From: Adiantum capillus-veneris
Lineage: Eukaryota > Streptophyta > Polypodiopsida > Polypodiales > Pteridaceae
DNA: 64,000 nt
Reading direction: 5' to 3'
Assembly: GCA_014529385.2 (NCBI GenBank)
Contig: CM043955.1
Location: 148,941,640 to 149,005,639, forward strand
The notes below the pieces were generated by a model. That model made no database searches and had not been told where the DNA came from. It was given only the letters and a program-made list of their open reading frames with translations. Below are positions 31,407-41,434 of the stretch, piece by piece. Position 1 is the first letter of the stretch. Every line of letters starts with the position of its first letter. The translations under genes and the position numbers were made by a program.

Positions 31407-33884
31407 CTAGTCATGCACCATTTTTACTTCCCTCATGAATGGATGCCCTAAGATCATCTCAAATGACATAGGATGCTTGGAAAAATCCATAACAATGAAA
31501 GTCTGCCTTACCTTGTGTCCCAAGACCTTGATTCTGAGATCCTTTAGCATTCCAATAGGCGTAACAATAGATCCATTAGCCATTTTTACCACTACGCTTG
31601 TGGCTTCAAGGTGAGGTCGCCCCATAGACTCCCAACAACTCTTTGTCACCATGTTGACTCCCGCACCACCGTCGAGGACCCCCTTTACAGTTAATCCTTT
31701 AGTAGTGATTGGTAGAGTAGCACTAGATTCATCACCTTCAAAGTATTGCCCCAACTTGTTAACGGGTACTTCAATTACAGATTCATGTCCCGCTAGGTCA
31801 GATGGTGGTGCTAAATGTTCCTCATCATTCATTACCGAGTCAGGTTTGTTCATATGTGAAAACTGTGGTAATCCTGCCTGTAATTCTCCATTGAGGAAGG
31901 CTCGAAGAGCTAAGACTAGCTCGGGGTCTTTATATAGTGTGGACATGATGGTGGTTCTAACTTCTGAAGACATGAAATCCATCAATTTGGCAACATTTAA
32001 TGGCATCTTGTGGGACGTAGGACCCTGACAAGAGAATGGTGAAGATGGAATCTCCACTTCCTCAAGGGGGTCGGGCATTCCCTCACCAAACATTCTCTCT
32101 AGTAGGAAAGGTGTGTGTCCACTTTCAGATGTCCTACCCTCACTCTCTTCCCGAATGATTCTGGGTATAGCTAACGGCCTGTAGTTCTTGTGAGGTTGAA
32201 CTTGTGTGGGAAACACTGTGTCCGACATCTGGATATGTTTGGGTTCAGGTTCTAATGTTTGTTGAGTTTCTTCCACCAAACCCCTCAGTTGTTGGACTCG
32301 TTCAATTTCCACTGTTGGGTTTGGATAGGTTCCAATCTTTCTCTTGCAATCCTCATTTTTCGTCTCTCGTGGCTTATCTTGGGGGTTCGCAACTGGGTGG
32401 TTTAACTTTGAATACTCTTTTGGTGTTCGTCGTAATTCCCTCTCGTGATCCTCCTCACTGGCTTTTTCCTTTGTAGTAATAGTTTTGGTCTCCATGGTCT
32501 CTATCGAATCTGAGTCATCCTCAGGGTCATTCATATACACGGGATCCTCTCCTGTCCCTATGTTAGTCTTTGAACTAGGTTTTGAGCTAGAAGCATTAAG
32601 GGATTTCTTTCTTCGTGTTTTCTTCTTTCTCGCTCGGCCAATGGATGCAACATCTCTCTCTTCGAGGATGTAATTTTGCTTTTGGAGCATCGACCGTGTG
32701 AGTGCATTCACTGGTGCTATGTTTATAGTTTGTGGTGTCCCATCAATAATCTCTATTAAGTTCAATAGTGTGATTTTCGGTGCGTTTGAATTGTTAGGAC
32801 ACTGTGCGATCAAATGATCTATGCCACAACGATTACAAATGAGTATTGGCATTGCCAATGCACTCCCTTGACTTGTTTGCATTAGTGCGGCATTCTTTTG
32901 TATTCTAATGGGGCACTCAACTACTCGATGTGGTCCACCACATTCGTAGCACTGAAGAGGTGGTCTTCTGGAAAAACTATTAATGTTTTGGCCTCTTGCT
33001 GCTAGCGTAGTAGCTTGATATACCGGTTTGATTTGTCCCCAATGGTCTTCCATATAGTACATGGGACACTCATCAAGCATGTCGACTCCATAGGTGATAC
33101 TAGGGTCTATGTCCCCTTCGCAATCTACATAAGTACTAGATGACTCGCAACCTATTTGGTTCATAGGTGTAACTCTTGGATGAGGGGGTTGCGGTCCTAG
33201 CACTGGAGGTGGAAATGGTGTGGTTTGGACCACATTTTGGGTTCTAGGGACCATGTGCTGTATTGGCAACTGTTGCTCCATGGGTGGGGTAGGCATCAAT
33301 GCAGGAACTCGAGGTGAGTCTACCCAAGCTATAGGTGGTCTATTTTCCATGATGCGTTTAAGCATTAGGCAATCCTTCGCTTGATGGCCATACCTACCAC
33401 ACGCGTTACAAGTCCCGTTAAACTTTACTCTGAAAGTAGGGCATTCACTCGTAGTATGTGGGCCCAAGAAAATTGAGCACCATTGTTGCTCCCTTCTTGG
33501 ATACATATGAGTGTTTTGTGGAGCACGATTACCCCTAAGGCTTTCTTGGATGGCCTTGGTGAGATCTGCCAAAGTCATCTCAGATATCGTTTGCTCTTTC
33601 ACGATTGGCTTTATCTTCATTGGCTCATGCCCTGACGCTTGCGAGCTACTTGACTTCGGCTTGGCAGACACTCTTTCTCCTGCAATCATTAAATTATCCT
33701 CCAATTGGATTGCATTCATGGTGACTGCTTCCCAAGTAGTGATACCTCTAATGACTAGGCCATTATAGATACTTTCATGTCGTAGTCCCCTAATGAATCT
33801 ATCGAGCAATTGGTTGTTGTTGAATCGCTCGTTTGGATTGCATCGAGAATTCAAATTCTTTAGGCAACTAATGAAGTCTCTCAC
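31407..33884 (-). pseudogene. Gag C-terminal half plus PR1 retropepsin (Element E)
   Basis: An 825-codon open frame. It begins inside the capsid domain (RDFISCLKNLNSRCNPNERF), then zinc knuckles CSIFLGPHTTSEC (second Cys lost), CNACGRYGHQAKDC, CYECGGPHRVVEC, CNRCGIDHLIAQC. A charged linker (RARKKKTRRKKS; SGHTPFLLERMFGEGMPDPLEE) leads to the protease domain: LTVKGVLDGGAGVNMVTKS with D738-G-G (31671-31673 for D), the flap region MANGSIVTPIG, and MILGHPFM. D-G-G in place of D-T/S-G is shared with Element F, so it belongs to the family. The frame continues Gag upstream past an amber codon at 33930-33932. Confidence 0.85.
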
Positions 33885-33929
33885 GGATTCACCTTCTTCT
33901 CGTTGGGCTTTCTGGAGCTGAGAGGCTAC

Positions 33930-35756
33930 ACCCTAAAGTACTCCCTCTCGTATGTATTCTTTTAAGAACAGTCTCCTAAGAGTAGAGTAGATCGTTTTCT
34001 CTTCTACTCTTAAGGTTCTATACCAATCTCCAGCCTTTCCGCTTAGGGTCAAATTCAAAGCCTTATACTTATGTAGCTCATTGTGCTCTTCCAAGGAATC
34101 GCACACATGTTCAAAGACTTCCATATGCTTTCTAGCATCTCTGTCTCCACTGAATTTTTATGTGAGCTTAGCTACTTGAACTGCCTTGCTCCTAGGCTCT
34201 CTATCAGGTGCACTACGCATGTTTTCCGCAATAGAGCGACCGATAGTTTGAGCAAATGCTGCCAAATCTCCTATTTGAGCAGGTATAATGGGTGTATGTG
34301 CTCCTGGAACCACATGTGAGATGGGAGTTGGCCTTGGCCTTGGCATACGCGCGGCCCTTGGGTCCCAAATTTCGTATGGTGGTGTACCAGACGGTGGTCC
34401 AAAGTTTACAGGCGTGGCCCTAGGCATAGGGGGTGCCTGATATGGCATGTTATTATTAAATGGCATGGCTCCACTTGTATAAGAGCTTGGATAATTCCAT
34501 TGTGGATTGTAAGCTCTTGGAATAATCGGAGGTGTAGGAGCTACATGAGGCTGAGGTACGACAGGTGCACATGATTGATACATACATGTAGGTATAGTTG
34601 GGGGCACTGTGCTACTAGGCATCGGCGCAGTGTTAACAAATGAACTCCATGGTGTACTTCTTGTCATGATCACCATTGGGATATGCATGGTAGCCGTAGT
34701 GTCATTAAGAGAAAGATGAGCTAGATCTGGGAAGGTAAAGCTGCCACTTGTGGGCTCAGATTGTACTGAGGCTCCTGGCGAAACAACATATGGAGGATCA
34801 ATGGGGCTCACTGAGGGAGTCTCCATTTGTGACAGGGTTGGTTGGTTGGCCTTTCCCGTATCCAAGAATCTCATTAGGCCTGTTGAAGGCATGTTGATCC
34901 CTGTGTTCTGTCTTTCTAACTCGACAATCCTATGGAGGACATCACAGACTTTCTGTTGTTGCTCATCTATGCTAGTAGCACCCGATGTGGATTGTAGAAC
35001 ATCTAACCAATCCACATGATAGGTGTGTCCTGTGTACCGATCAGTTAAAGCTTCTGCTTGTAGGTCATACTCCCAATTTTCGTTTAGGAATATCCCATCT
35101 AGGCCTGGCGTGCTGGAGGTTCCCCTTGAAGTGGAAGCATTATTGCTCCCCATAGCTTGCCCCTCCGTGACTGCTACCTTGGGAGCACTCGGTTGCTCGG
35201 CTGGCATGATTGTTGTCATTGGAGCCTTTGCTTTTAGGGCTCGACTTTGTTCTACCCTTCGTAGGTTCTCAATTTTCCTCTCCCTTGTTGCTTGCATATA
35301 GCGTTCGATCTCTTATACTTCGGCAAGACTCCTACCATTGGGTAGTAAAACCTCAGAGGGAGATAGTCCTAAAGGATCAGGAGGTGTAGTGGATGGAACA
35401 TTCACATGCACAATCTCAAGAAGCATAGGGTCCATTTTAGGCATGAATGACAAATTTACTTCCCCACTCCCTTCATTTATTTCATTAACCGCATGTTCGG
35501 AGCGAGTAGCTCTACTAAGGGTCTCTTTTAAGCGGCTAAACATGCTGGACCCGGGCCGTGGGCCCATGGCATGCATGTCTTGACTTGAACTATCAGGGTT
35601 TGGTGTAGGATACCCCTCCATGACTTCGTAGTCAGAGGAAGAATCACTAGACGCGATATGAGGATCTTGGGTCGCGCTACCTTGAGTCGCGGCCGAAGGT
35701 CCAGAACCTAGGGTGGAGGAATAATGGGTGCCCGCGTAAATGGAGGCACTACCAAT
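33930..35756 (-). pseudogene. Gag N-terminal half (Element E)
   Basis: Matches Element A Gag with fewer breaks: the start region MNLRSG then TGA (CGA in A) near 35780, TAT-ending stop near 35313, TAA for CAA near 34160, TAG for TGG at 33930-33932. All are single-base transitions, mostly C to T in element sense. It contains the Pro-rich part (PPIIPRAYNPQW, PYEIWDPRAARMPRPRPTP) and the start of the capsid fold. Confidence 0.82.
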
Positions 35757-37795
35757 ATGCTCGTGCTCTAACACTCATCCAGAGCGTAGGTTCATATGAC
35801 TTGGATCCCCTAGAAGTGTCAGTGTGGGCCTGTGAAGGCTTCTTACCTAGTAATTTTGGGTGTTTTGCAACCCAAGTCTTTTCTTATTTATTTATTTTTT
35901 GATTTTTTGGTCCTTTTTTTCTGACCCAGCTATAGAATAGAACGTATGATAGCTCAAAAAGAGCGTCTCGGTCAGAGGGACATGCCGTGATTTACAACCC
36001 TCCGTTTGGTCACTTTATGCCCTCGGAATCCCTAAAACCGTCAATTTCTAGTAGGGAACTAGGCCCAAATTAGAAAGTCTAAGGGTGCAAGTGGGAAGAG
36101 AAGGGAGGAGAGTGGAGGACTTTCCCCACATGCTCTCATTCCCTCTTGAGGGGTTAGGGTATATATATAAGAGTGAGTCGAGTATATATCATAGGAGTGA
36201 GGCCTGGGCTTGGGCTTGGGCTTGGGGAAATGATCCCGATCCCGATCAAAATTTTAGTGTAGCCCCCTAGTCACTCACGCTTAAATATTTTTGTTTTTTT
36301 TAAAATTTATTTATTTATTTATATTATTATTATTATTTTTGGCGATGACCGCGCGCGGTTTAGGTGACCCTTTCTTGGCCACACACACTGTCACCTACCT
36401 AACCTCCCAGTCAACAGCTCACAAACAGCTCACTACCTTATCTACTTGCTAACAGTGCTGCTAACCACTGACTAATCTGTTAACTGCTTACTGACAGTGA
36501 GCTAACTGTCCACCTACTTCCTCTCTCACTACCTTACTGTGCAAAGACTGTGTGCAGCCAAACCTTGACAGAAAACTGTGTACAGACTGTGTGCAAACAG
36601 AAATTGCTAACTGCCTTCCTACTTATTCATTCACTGCAAACAAGCTAACGACTACTAATTGTGCAAAGATTGTGGGCCCATGGCATGCATGTCTTGAATT
36701 GAACTATTAGGGTTTGGTGTAGGATACCCCTCCATGACTTCGTAGTCAGAGGAAGAATCACTAGACGCGATATGAGGATCTTGGGTCGCGCTACCTTGAG
36801 TCCCGGCCGAAGGTCCAGAACCTAGGGTGGAGGAATAATGGGTGCCCGCGTAAATGGAGGCACTACCAATAAGCTCGTGCTCTAACACTCATCCAGAGCG
36901 TAGGTTCATATGACTTGGATCCCCTAGAAGTGTCAGTGAGGGCCCGTGAAGGCTGCTCACCTAGTAATTTTGGGTGTTTTGCAACCCAAGTCTTTTCTTA
37001 TTTATTTATTTTTTGATTTTTTGGTTCTTTTTTTCTGACCCAGCTATAGAATAGAACGTATGATAGCTCAAAACGAGCGTCTCGGTCAGAGGGACGTGCC
37101 GTGATTTACAGCCCTCCGTTTGGTCACTTTATGCCCTCAGAATCCCTAAAACCGTCAATTTCTAGTAGGGAACTACGCACAAATTAGAAAGTCTAAGGGT
37201 GCAAGTGGGAAGAGAAGGGAGGAGAGTGGAGGACTTGCCCCGCATGCTCTCATTCCCTCTTGAGGGGGTAGGGTATATATATAAGAGTGAGTCTAGTATA
37301 TATCATAGGACTGAGGCCTGGGCCTGGGGTTGGGCTTGGGCTTGGTGGGCTTGGGCTTGGGGAAATGATCCCGATCTCGATCAAAATTTTAGTGTAGCCC
37401 CCCAGTTACTCACGCTTAAATATTTTTGTTTTTTTTAATTTAATTTTTATTTTATTTTATTTTTTTTGGCGATGACCGCGCGTGGTTTACGTGACCCTTT
37501 CTTGGCCACACACACTGTCACCTACCTAACCTCCCAGTCAACAGCTCACAGACAGCTCACTACCTTATCTACTTGCTAACAGTGCTGCTAACCACTGACT
37601 AATCTGTTAACTGCTTACTGACAGTGAGCTAACTGTCCACCTACTTCCTCTCTCACTACCTTACTGTGCAAAGACGGTGTGCAGCCAAACCTTGACAGAA
37701 AACTGTATACAGATTGTGTGCAAACAGAAATTGCTAACTGCCTTCCTACTTATTCATTCACTGCAAACAAGCTAACGACTACTAATTGTGCAAAG
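35558..37795 (-). repeat. 1114-bp tandem duplication in Element E leader and gag start
   Basis: The segment starting GTGGGCCCATGGC at 35558 recurs from 36672 (offset 1114 bp), including the gag start (36672-36888), the TTGGGC tract and the CTAAC-rich leader. The junction shares GTG. Copy 2 carries its own extra TTGGGC units (37318-37362). Confidence 0.85.
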
Positions 37796-37970
37796 ACTGT
37801 GTGCAAACAGAAAACACAACATTATGCAGAAATCACAGAACTTGCAGACAACACAGAAATTATCAACTTATAGAAAAACAACTCATTCCTCTTCCTCTTC
37901 CTCTTCTTTCCTACTACAAACAACTCATAGGAGAAGCACAAAGTGCCTCTTGGGCTTAGTGCAGGGCGAT

Positions 37971-37988
37971 TCCCCGGCAGCGGCGCCA
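37971..37988 (-). other. Primer-binding site, tRNA-Asp (Element E)
   Basis: The minus strand reads TGGCGCCGCTGCCGGGGA, the same single mismatch as Element A. Confidence 0.85.
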
Positions 37989-37992
37989 AAAA

Positions 37993-38575
37993 TGTGCGCT
38001 CCTTGCCACACTGTCGAAGCAAGGGACTTGCCGATACACCGTGTGCGAGCCACAAATGGCTCCAAGCACACAACAAGACTAATCTAGCAAGCTCAAGAGA
38101 GAAAAAGGTGTGTCACTCACCGCTCTACGCTCGCCTTCGTGGTGGATTCCTCGCCGCGATGAAGAAGAAGCTGCAATCGTGCCGCGCTCAACCGCTTCGC
38201 CGCCGTCGTGCCTTCGTAATGCTCGATCGCACACACACTCTCCCTCTCTCTCTCTCTCTCTCACATACACACACACACAAGGAGGTGAAGAAGAAGAAGA
38301 TGGAGATGGAGCAAGAGCACTCTTCTATTGCACAAATGAGAGAATGAGTGAATTTTAGGTTTAGTTGGCTTTTATATGATCTCACCCCATTCACACTTGG
38401 GCGCCCATGCTTAGCCAACTAATCCCTTGAATGTCCCAGTTAGAGTGCGCCTCTCATCGGCGATCACTCTTACCCTTTTCCTATTGGTCCGACAAGCCCG
38501 GTACCTGACTCTACCAAATACATAATACACGTCCGTCGTAGGTGATGGGGTGTCCGTGAGCCGTGAGGGTTAACA
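37993..38575 (-). repeat. 5' LTR of Element E
   Basis: 583 bp, paired with 28172-28755. TATA-like CATATAAAAG-type sequence at 38369-38378 on the minus strand (with an A-for-G change just 5'). Confidence 0.9.
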
Positions 38576-39642
38576 GTGCCATCCCTCGTATATCTGTCAA
38601 CTTCCTCTACCATACCTTCGTCCATCTCATCTAATGTCACAGTAGTATCTGCGTCGTCTGGCCGACTTTCCTCCAAGAGATCTTGCCCTTCAAATACTTG
38701 TTTATTTCTTGGAGCAACCTGAACCACAAACCACCATTTGGCGCTCTCAAGGGTCCGGTACAAAGACCACTTCCTCGCAATGTTCAGGGAGAGCAAACGT
38801 GTCGCTCGCATCTGTCCAAAACTTTGTAGAATCTATCTGCACAAGCTTGTTTCCATCTCTGCGTACCGTTGCATTGCGACCAGAAGTAATCACCTCGAAC
38901 CACTTCTTGATGGCAAGCCACGGCGGGAGGTTGGAATTGACAAGGCACACAGGCCAAGTGCTCCATGATGATCTTCTCAAGCCAAATGGATTGACTCCAT
39001 CCATTGCCATGTCCAAACACAAATTGCGTGGTTCACTCTTAAAATGTGGCCAGGTATGACTCGCCAACCGCATCTTGTTTGTAGCGCATTGCTCCGCACT
39101 TAGGACACGACAGACAATCTGTGAATTCATTGCGAAAAAGAATGCAGTCATTTGGACATGCATGAATCTTGTTGTAGTCCAAGCCAACTGAGGCCAATAG
39201 GCGCTTTGCGTCTGGCCTGGAGGGGGGCATTTCATTGCCAGCCAAGAGAAGTTGCTTCCGCAACAACCTGTTTAAGCCACATTAAATTAAAAGCTCCCCA
39301 AGCACGTCACCGTTGCAATCGAAAAATCTCTTTTGTAAGTTATATACCTAAACAAAGCAGTGACGCTTGCATCTGACCACCCGTACACCGACTGCAGATT
39401 CAAAAACCATAGACAAGTATGAAGCACAAATATTTTGGCGCCTTCATAGATTGGTTGACATGCCAACTTTCTCAACATGTCTTCAGGAGATAGGCGCACA
39501 TCTTCTAGTGCTGCTTCATTAGCGTTCTCCTCGCTTGTCTGGAAGAAGGCATCCAGCATATCCTCCATGCCGTCGTCTTCTGTCTGTAAGCCCTCCTCTG
39601 CTTCCATCCTTGGCTCTAGATTGGTCGGACCTTCACGCATAA

Positions 39643-39681
<39 letters not shown>

Positions 39682-39877
39682 ATGTAGGTGTTATGTTGCG
39701 AAAATCAATGCCCTTTTCGTAGGAGTCGTATCGTAGATTTTGTACGGTTTCTCTAGCAAACTCTCCGTACTTGTGCACATGCTCATTACATATCCTACGC
39801 TTGCACAGGATTTGATACTTGCAGAGTGTGCACGAGCATGCAATCTTTTCCTCCATGTTAGTTGATGACGTTTCCAT
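38576..39877 (-). pseudogene. CACTA Tnp2-type transposase, internally deleted
   Basis: From the ATG at 39877: a transposase-associated N-terminal zinc region (CSCTLCKYQILCKRRICNEHVHKYGEF), a linker invaded by (CT)n, KLACQPIYEGAKIF...YGWSDASVTALFRY, then after an intron-like gap LLASVGLDYNKIHACPNDCILFRNEF...CPKCG, and EPRNLCLDMAMDGVNPFG ... WPVCLVNSNLPPWL, hallmarks of plant Tnp2. The core after NLPPWL is deleted, joining to a DUF4216-like tail (STKFWTDASDTFAL ... VFVPDP ... WFVVQVAPRN). It cannot encode a working transposase. Its right flank is LINE and (CT)n DNA, its left flank Element E. Confidence 0.85.
39649..39680. repeat. (CT)n microsatellite inside transposase remnant
   Basis: CT array read as alternating R/E on the coding strand. 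Confidence 0.9.
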
Positions 39878-40128
39878 CTACAATGATTATGAATGTTGTT
39901 TTAATATATATACTCCTCACAATGTAAACTACCTCACATTCTCTAGCCTTGCCCGATCTCCGCACACCTCGGTCCAGAGGTGTATGGAGATCAGGACCAC
40001 CGAGTCAAAATCTCGTATTTATTGGTCAAATTCTATATGGGTAGACACATACGTGCTCTCCCAGGTGTACATGACAATGCATGTAGCGGGCAAAACCCCT
40101 TTGCCTCTTTTAGTTCCATAGTTTCTTC

Positions 40129-40162
<34 letters not shown>

Positions 40163-40305
40163 GAGAGAGTTTCTGTCCTTTTCACACAATTGATCAGCCA
40201 AGCTAACTCTTTCATGCCGACTTTCTCTATCTACTATTCTCTCTCTCTCTCTCTCTCTGTAGCTATCTCTAGTTAATTATCTCTCTTTCTCTACCTCTAT
40301 CTCTG

Positions 40306-40357
<52 letters not shown>

Positions 40358-40373
40358 ATATTTTTAGCCATAA
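39878..40373. other. Spacer with (GA)n and (CT)n arrays
   Basis: (GA)n at about 40129-40160 and (CT)n blocks between 40240 and 40357. No gene seen. Confidence 0.6.
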
Positions 40374-40469
40374 CTTAGACCTACACACTTTCCTCTCCCA
40401 TCCAAAGTGTGGGCTCTCCATTGCGACTCTCATCACTACAATTTTGGAGCATCGAGAGTCACTCATGAG
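40374..40469 (+). mobile_element. LINE 3' coding fragment
   Basis: CTTTCCTCTCCCATCC...GAGCATCGAGAGTCACTCATGA matches the last codons of LINE ORF2 in L-b (44686-44768). It is joined directly to the 5' end of L-b, so L-b inserted at or next to an older LINE. Confidence 0.65.
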
Positions 40470-40495
40470 GCGTTTTTGTTGCCGACTTGAAGGCA

Positions 40496-41428
40496 ATGTC
40501 AGACAAAACTCGCAAGGGTGGAAAAGCCACACTCGCCATGGAGAATGATGCAAAATCTCCAAGGAATTTGGATGCTAATCCAACCACATCATCTACAACA
40601 ATGGAAGCAATGATCATGGCTTACTTGATCTCGTTACAAGAAACCGTCAACAAACAAGGTGAAGAGTTGCGCGCACTTGCAATGGAGAATGGTACTTTAA
40701 GAGTTCTCGTTGTGGAAAATGAGCACCTCAAGAAGGTTCTTGAAATGCAAACAACACGCTTGATGCATCTTGAGAATGAAGTTCAAGAATGTAAACGCTC
40801 TCTTGTTGACATGAATGTATTGAAAGAGCGCTTGAGCAAAGTTGAGAGTGATCATGTATTGAAAGAGGAAACAATAGATACAATACGACATGATGTATGT
40901 GAGATGAGAAATGCATCCAAATCATGGGCTGATATATGTAAGGATAATGTGGTTTCTACATCTCCTATCACGCAAGCCGTTGTCCAAGCAAAGAATGTAG
41001 AGAATGTGGACACTCAAGAATTGCACGAACGACAAAAACGCTCAAAGAACATCGTCATTCGTGGAATCAAGGAGGAAAGCATGGAAACACCCCAATCTCT
41101 TGCAGTTGCTATTGAAGAGTTTTTTGCTACACACTTTGGCATGTCAGGAATCATGGCTTATGGTGCACATCGAGTTGGAAAACAAGGAGTCCCTCGCTCG
41201 GGAGAAAGACCTATTGTATGTACCATGGCTGATGAGGAAAAGAGAAAGATCATCCTTGACAATGGTTGGATCTACCTCAAAGGAACAGGTTGTAATGTAT
41301 ATGAGGATCGCACTATTATGCAACAAAATGTACGTCGCAAAGCATATGAGGAAAGAAGCAAGAAGGTTAAGGTATCACCTCAAGAAGAAAAGCCACTTAA
41401 GGAGGATGCAAGTCCACCCAACAAATAG
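40496..41428 (+). CDS. LINE ORF1 protein (L-b), coiled-coil and RRM-like
   Basis: Intact from ATG 40496 (MSDKTRKGGKATLAMEND) to 41428, about 310 codons. Residues about 35-125 are heptad-rich (LQETVNKQGEELRAL, LVVENEHLKKVLEM, MHLENEVQECKRSL), predicting a coiled coil. The region KRSKNIVIRGIKEE ... HFGMSGIMAYGAHRVG ... RPIVCTMADEEKRKIILDN ... RTIMQQNVRRKAYEE resembles the RRM-plus-C-terminal-domain layout of animal-type L1 ORF1p, which binds RNA and acts as a chaperone. There is no CCHC knuckle, unlike usual plant LINE ORF1. L-d encodes a near-identical protein. Confidence 0.8.
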   Translation: MSDKTRKGGKATLAMENDAKSPRNLDANPTTSSTTMEAMIMAYLISLQETVNKQGEELRALAMENGTLRVLVVENEHLKKVLEMQTTRLMHLENEVQECKRSLVDMNVLKERLSKVESDHVLKEETIDTIRHDVCEMRNASKSWADICKDNVVSTSPITQAVVQAKNVENVDTQELHERQKRSKNIVIRGIKEESMETPQSLAVAIEEFFATHFGMSGIMAYGAHRVGKQGVPRSGERPIVCTMADEEKRKIILDNGWIYLKGTGCNVYEDRTIMQQNVRRKAYEERSKKVKVSPQEEKPLKEDASPPNK

Positions 41429-41434
41429 GGACAC

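Larger units (their letters stand above)
28172..38575 (-). mobile_element. Element E: A-family LTR element lacking RT and integrase
   Basis: 10.4 kb on the minus strand with nearly identical LTRs (28172-28755, 37993-38575), a PBS next to the right LTR and a PPT next to the left. Gag, PR1, the end of the PR2 tail and the accessory ORF are present; a deletion equivalent to Element A 7251-11186 removes RT, RNase H, integrase and PR2. Flanks do not match (CATGT left, GTGCC right) and belong to different elements (LINE L-a, CACTA transposase), so the insertion has been rearranged. Mobilisation would need pol supplied by another element. Confidence 0.88.
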
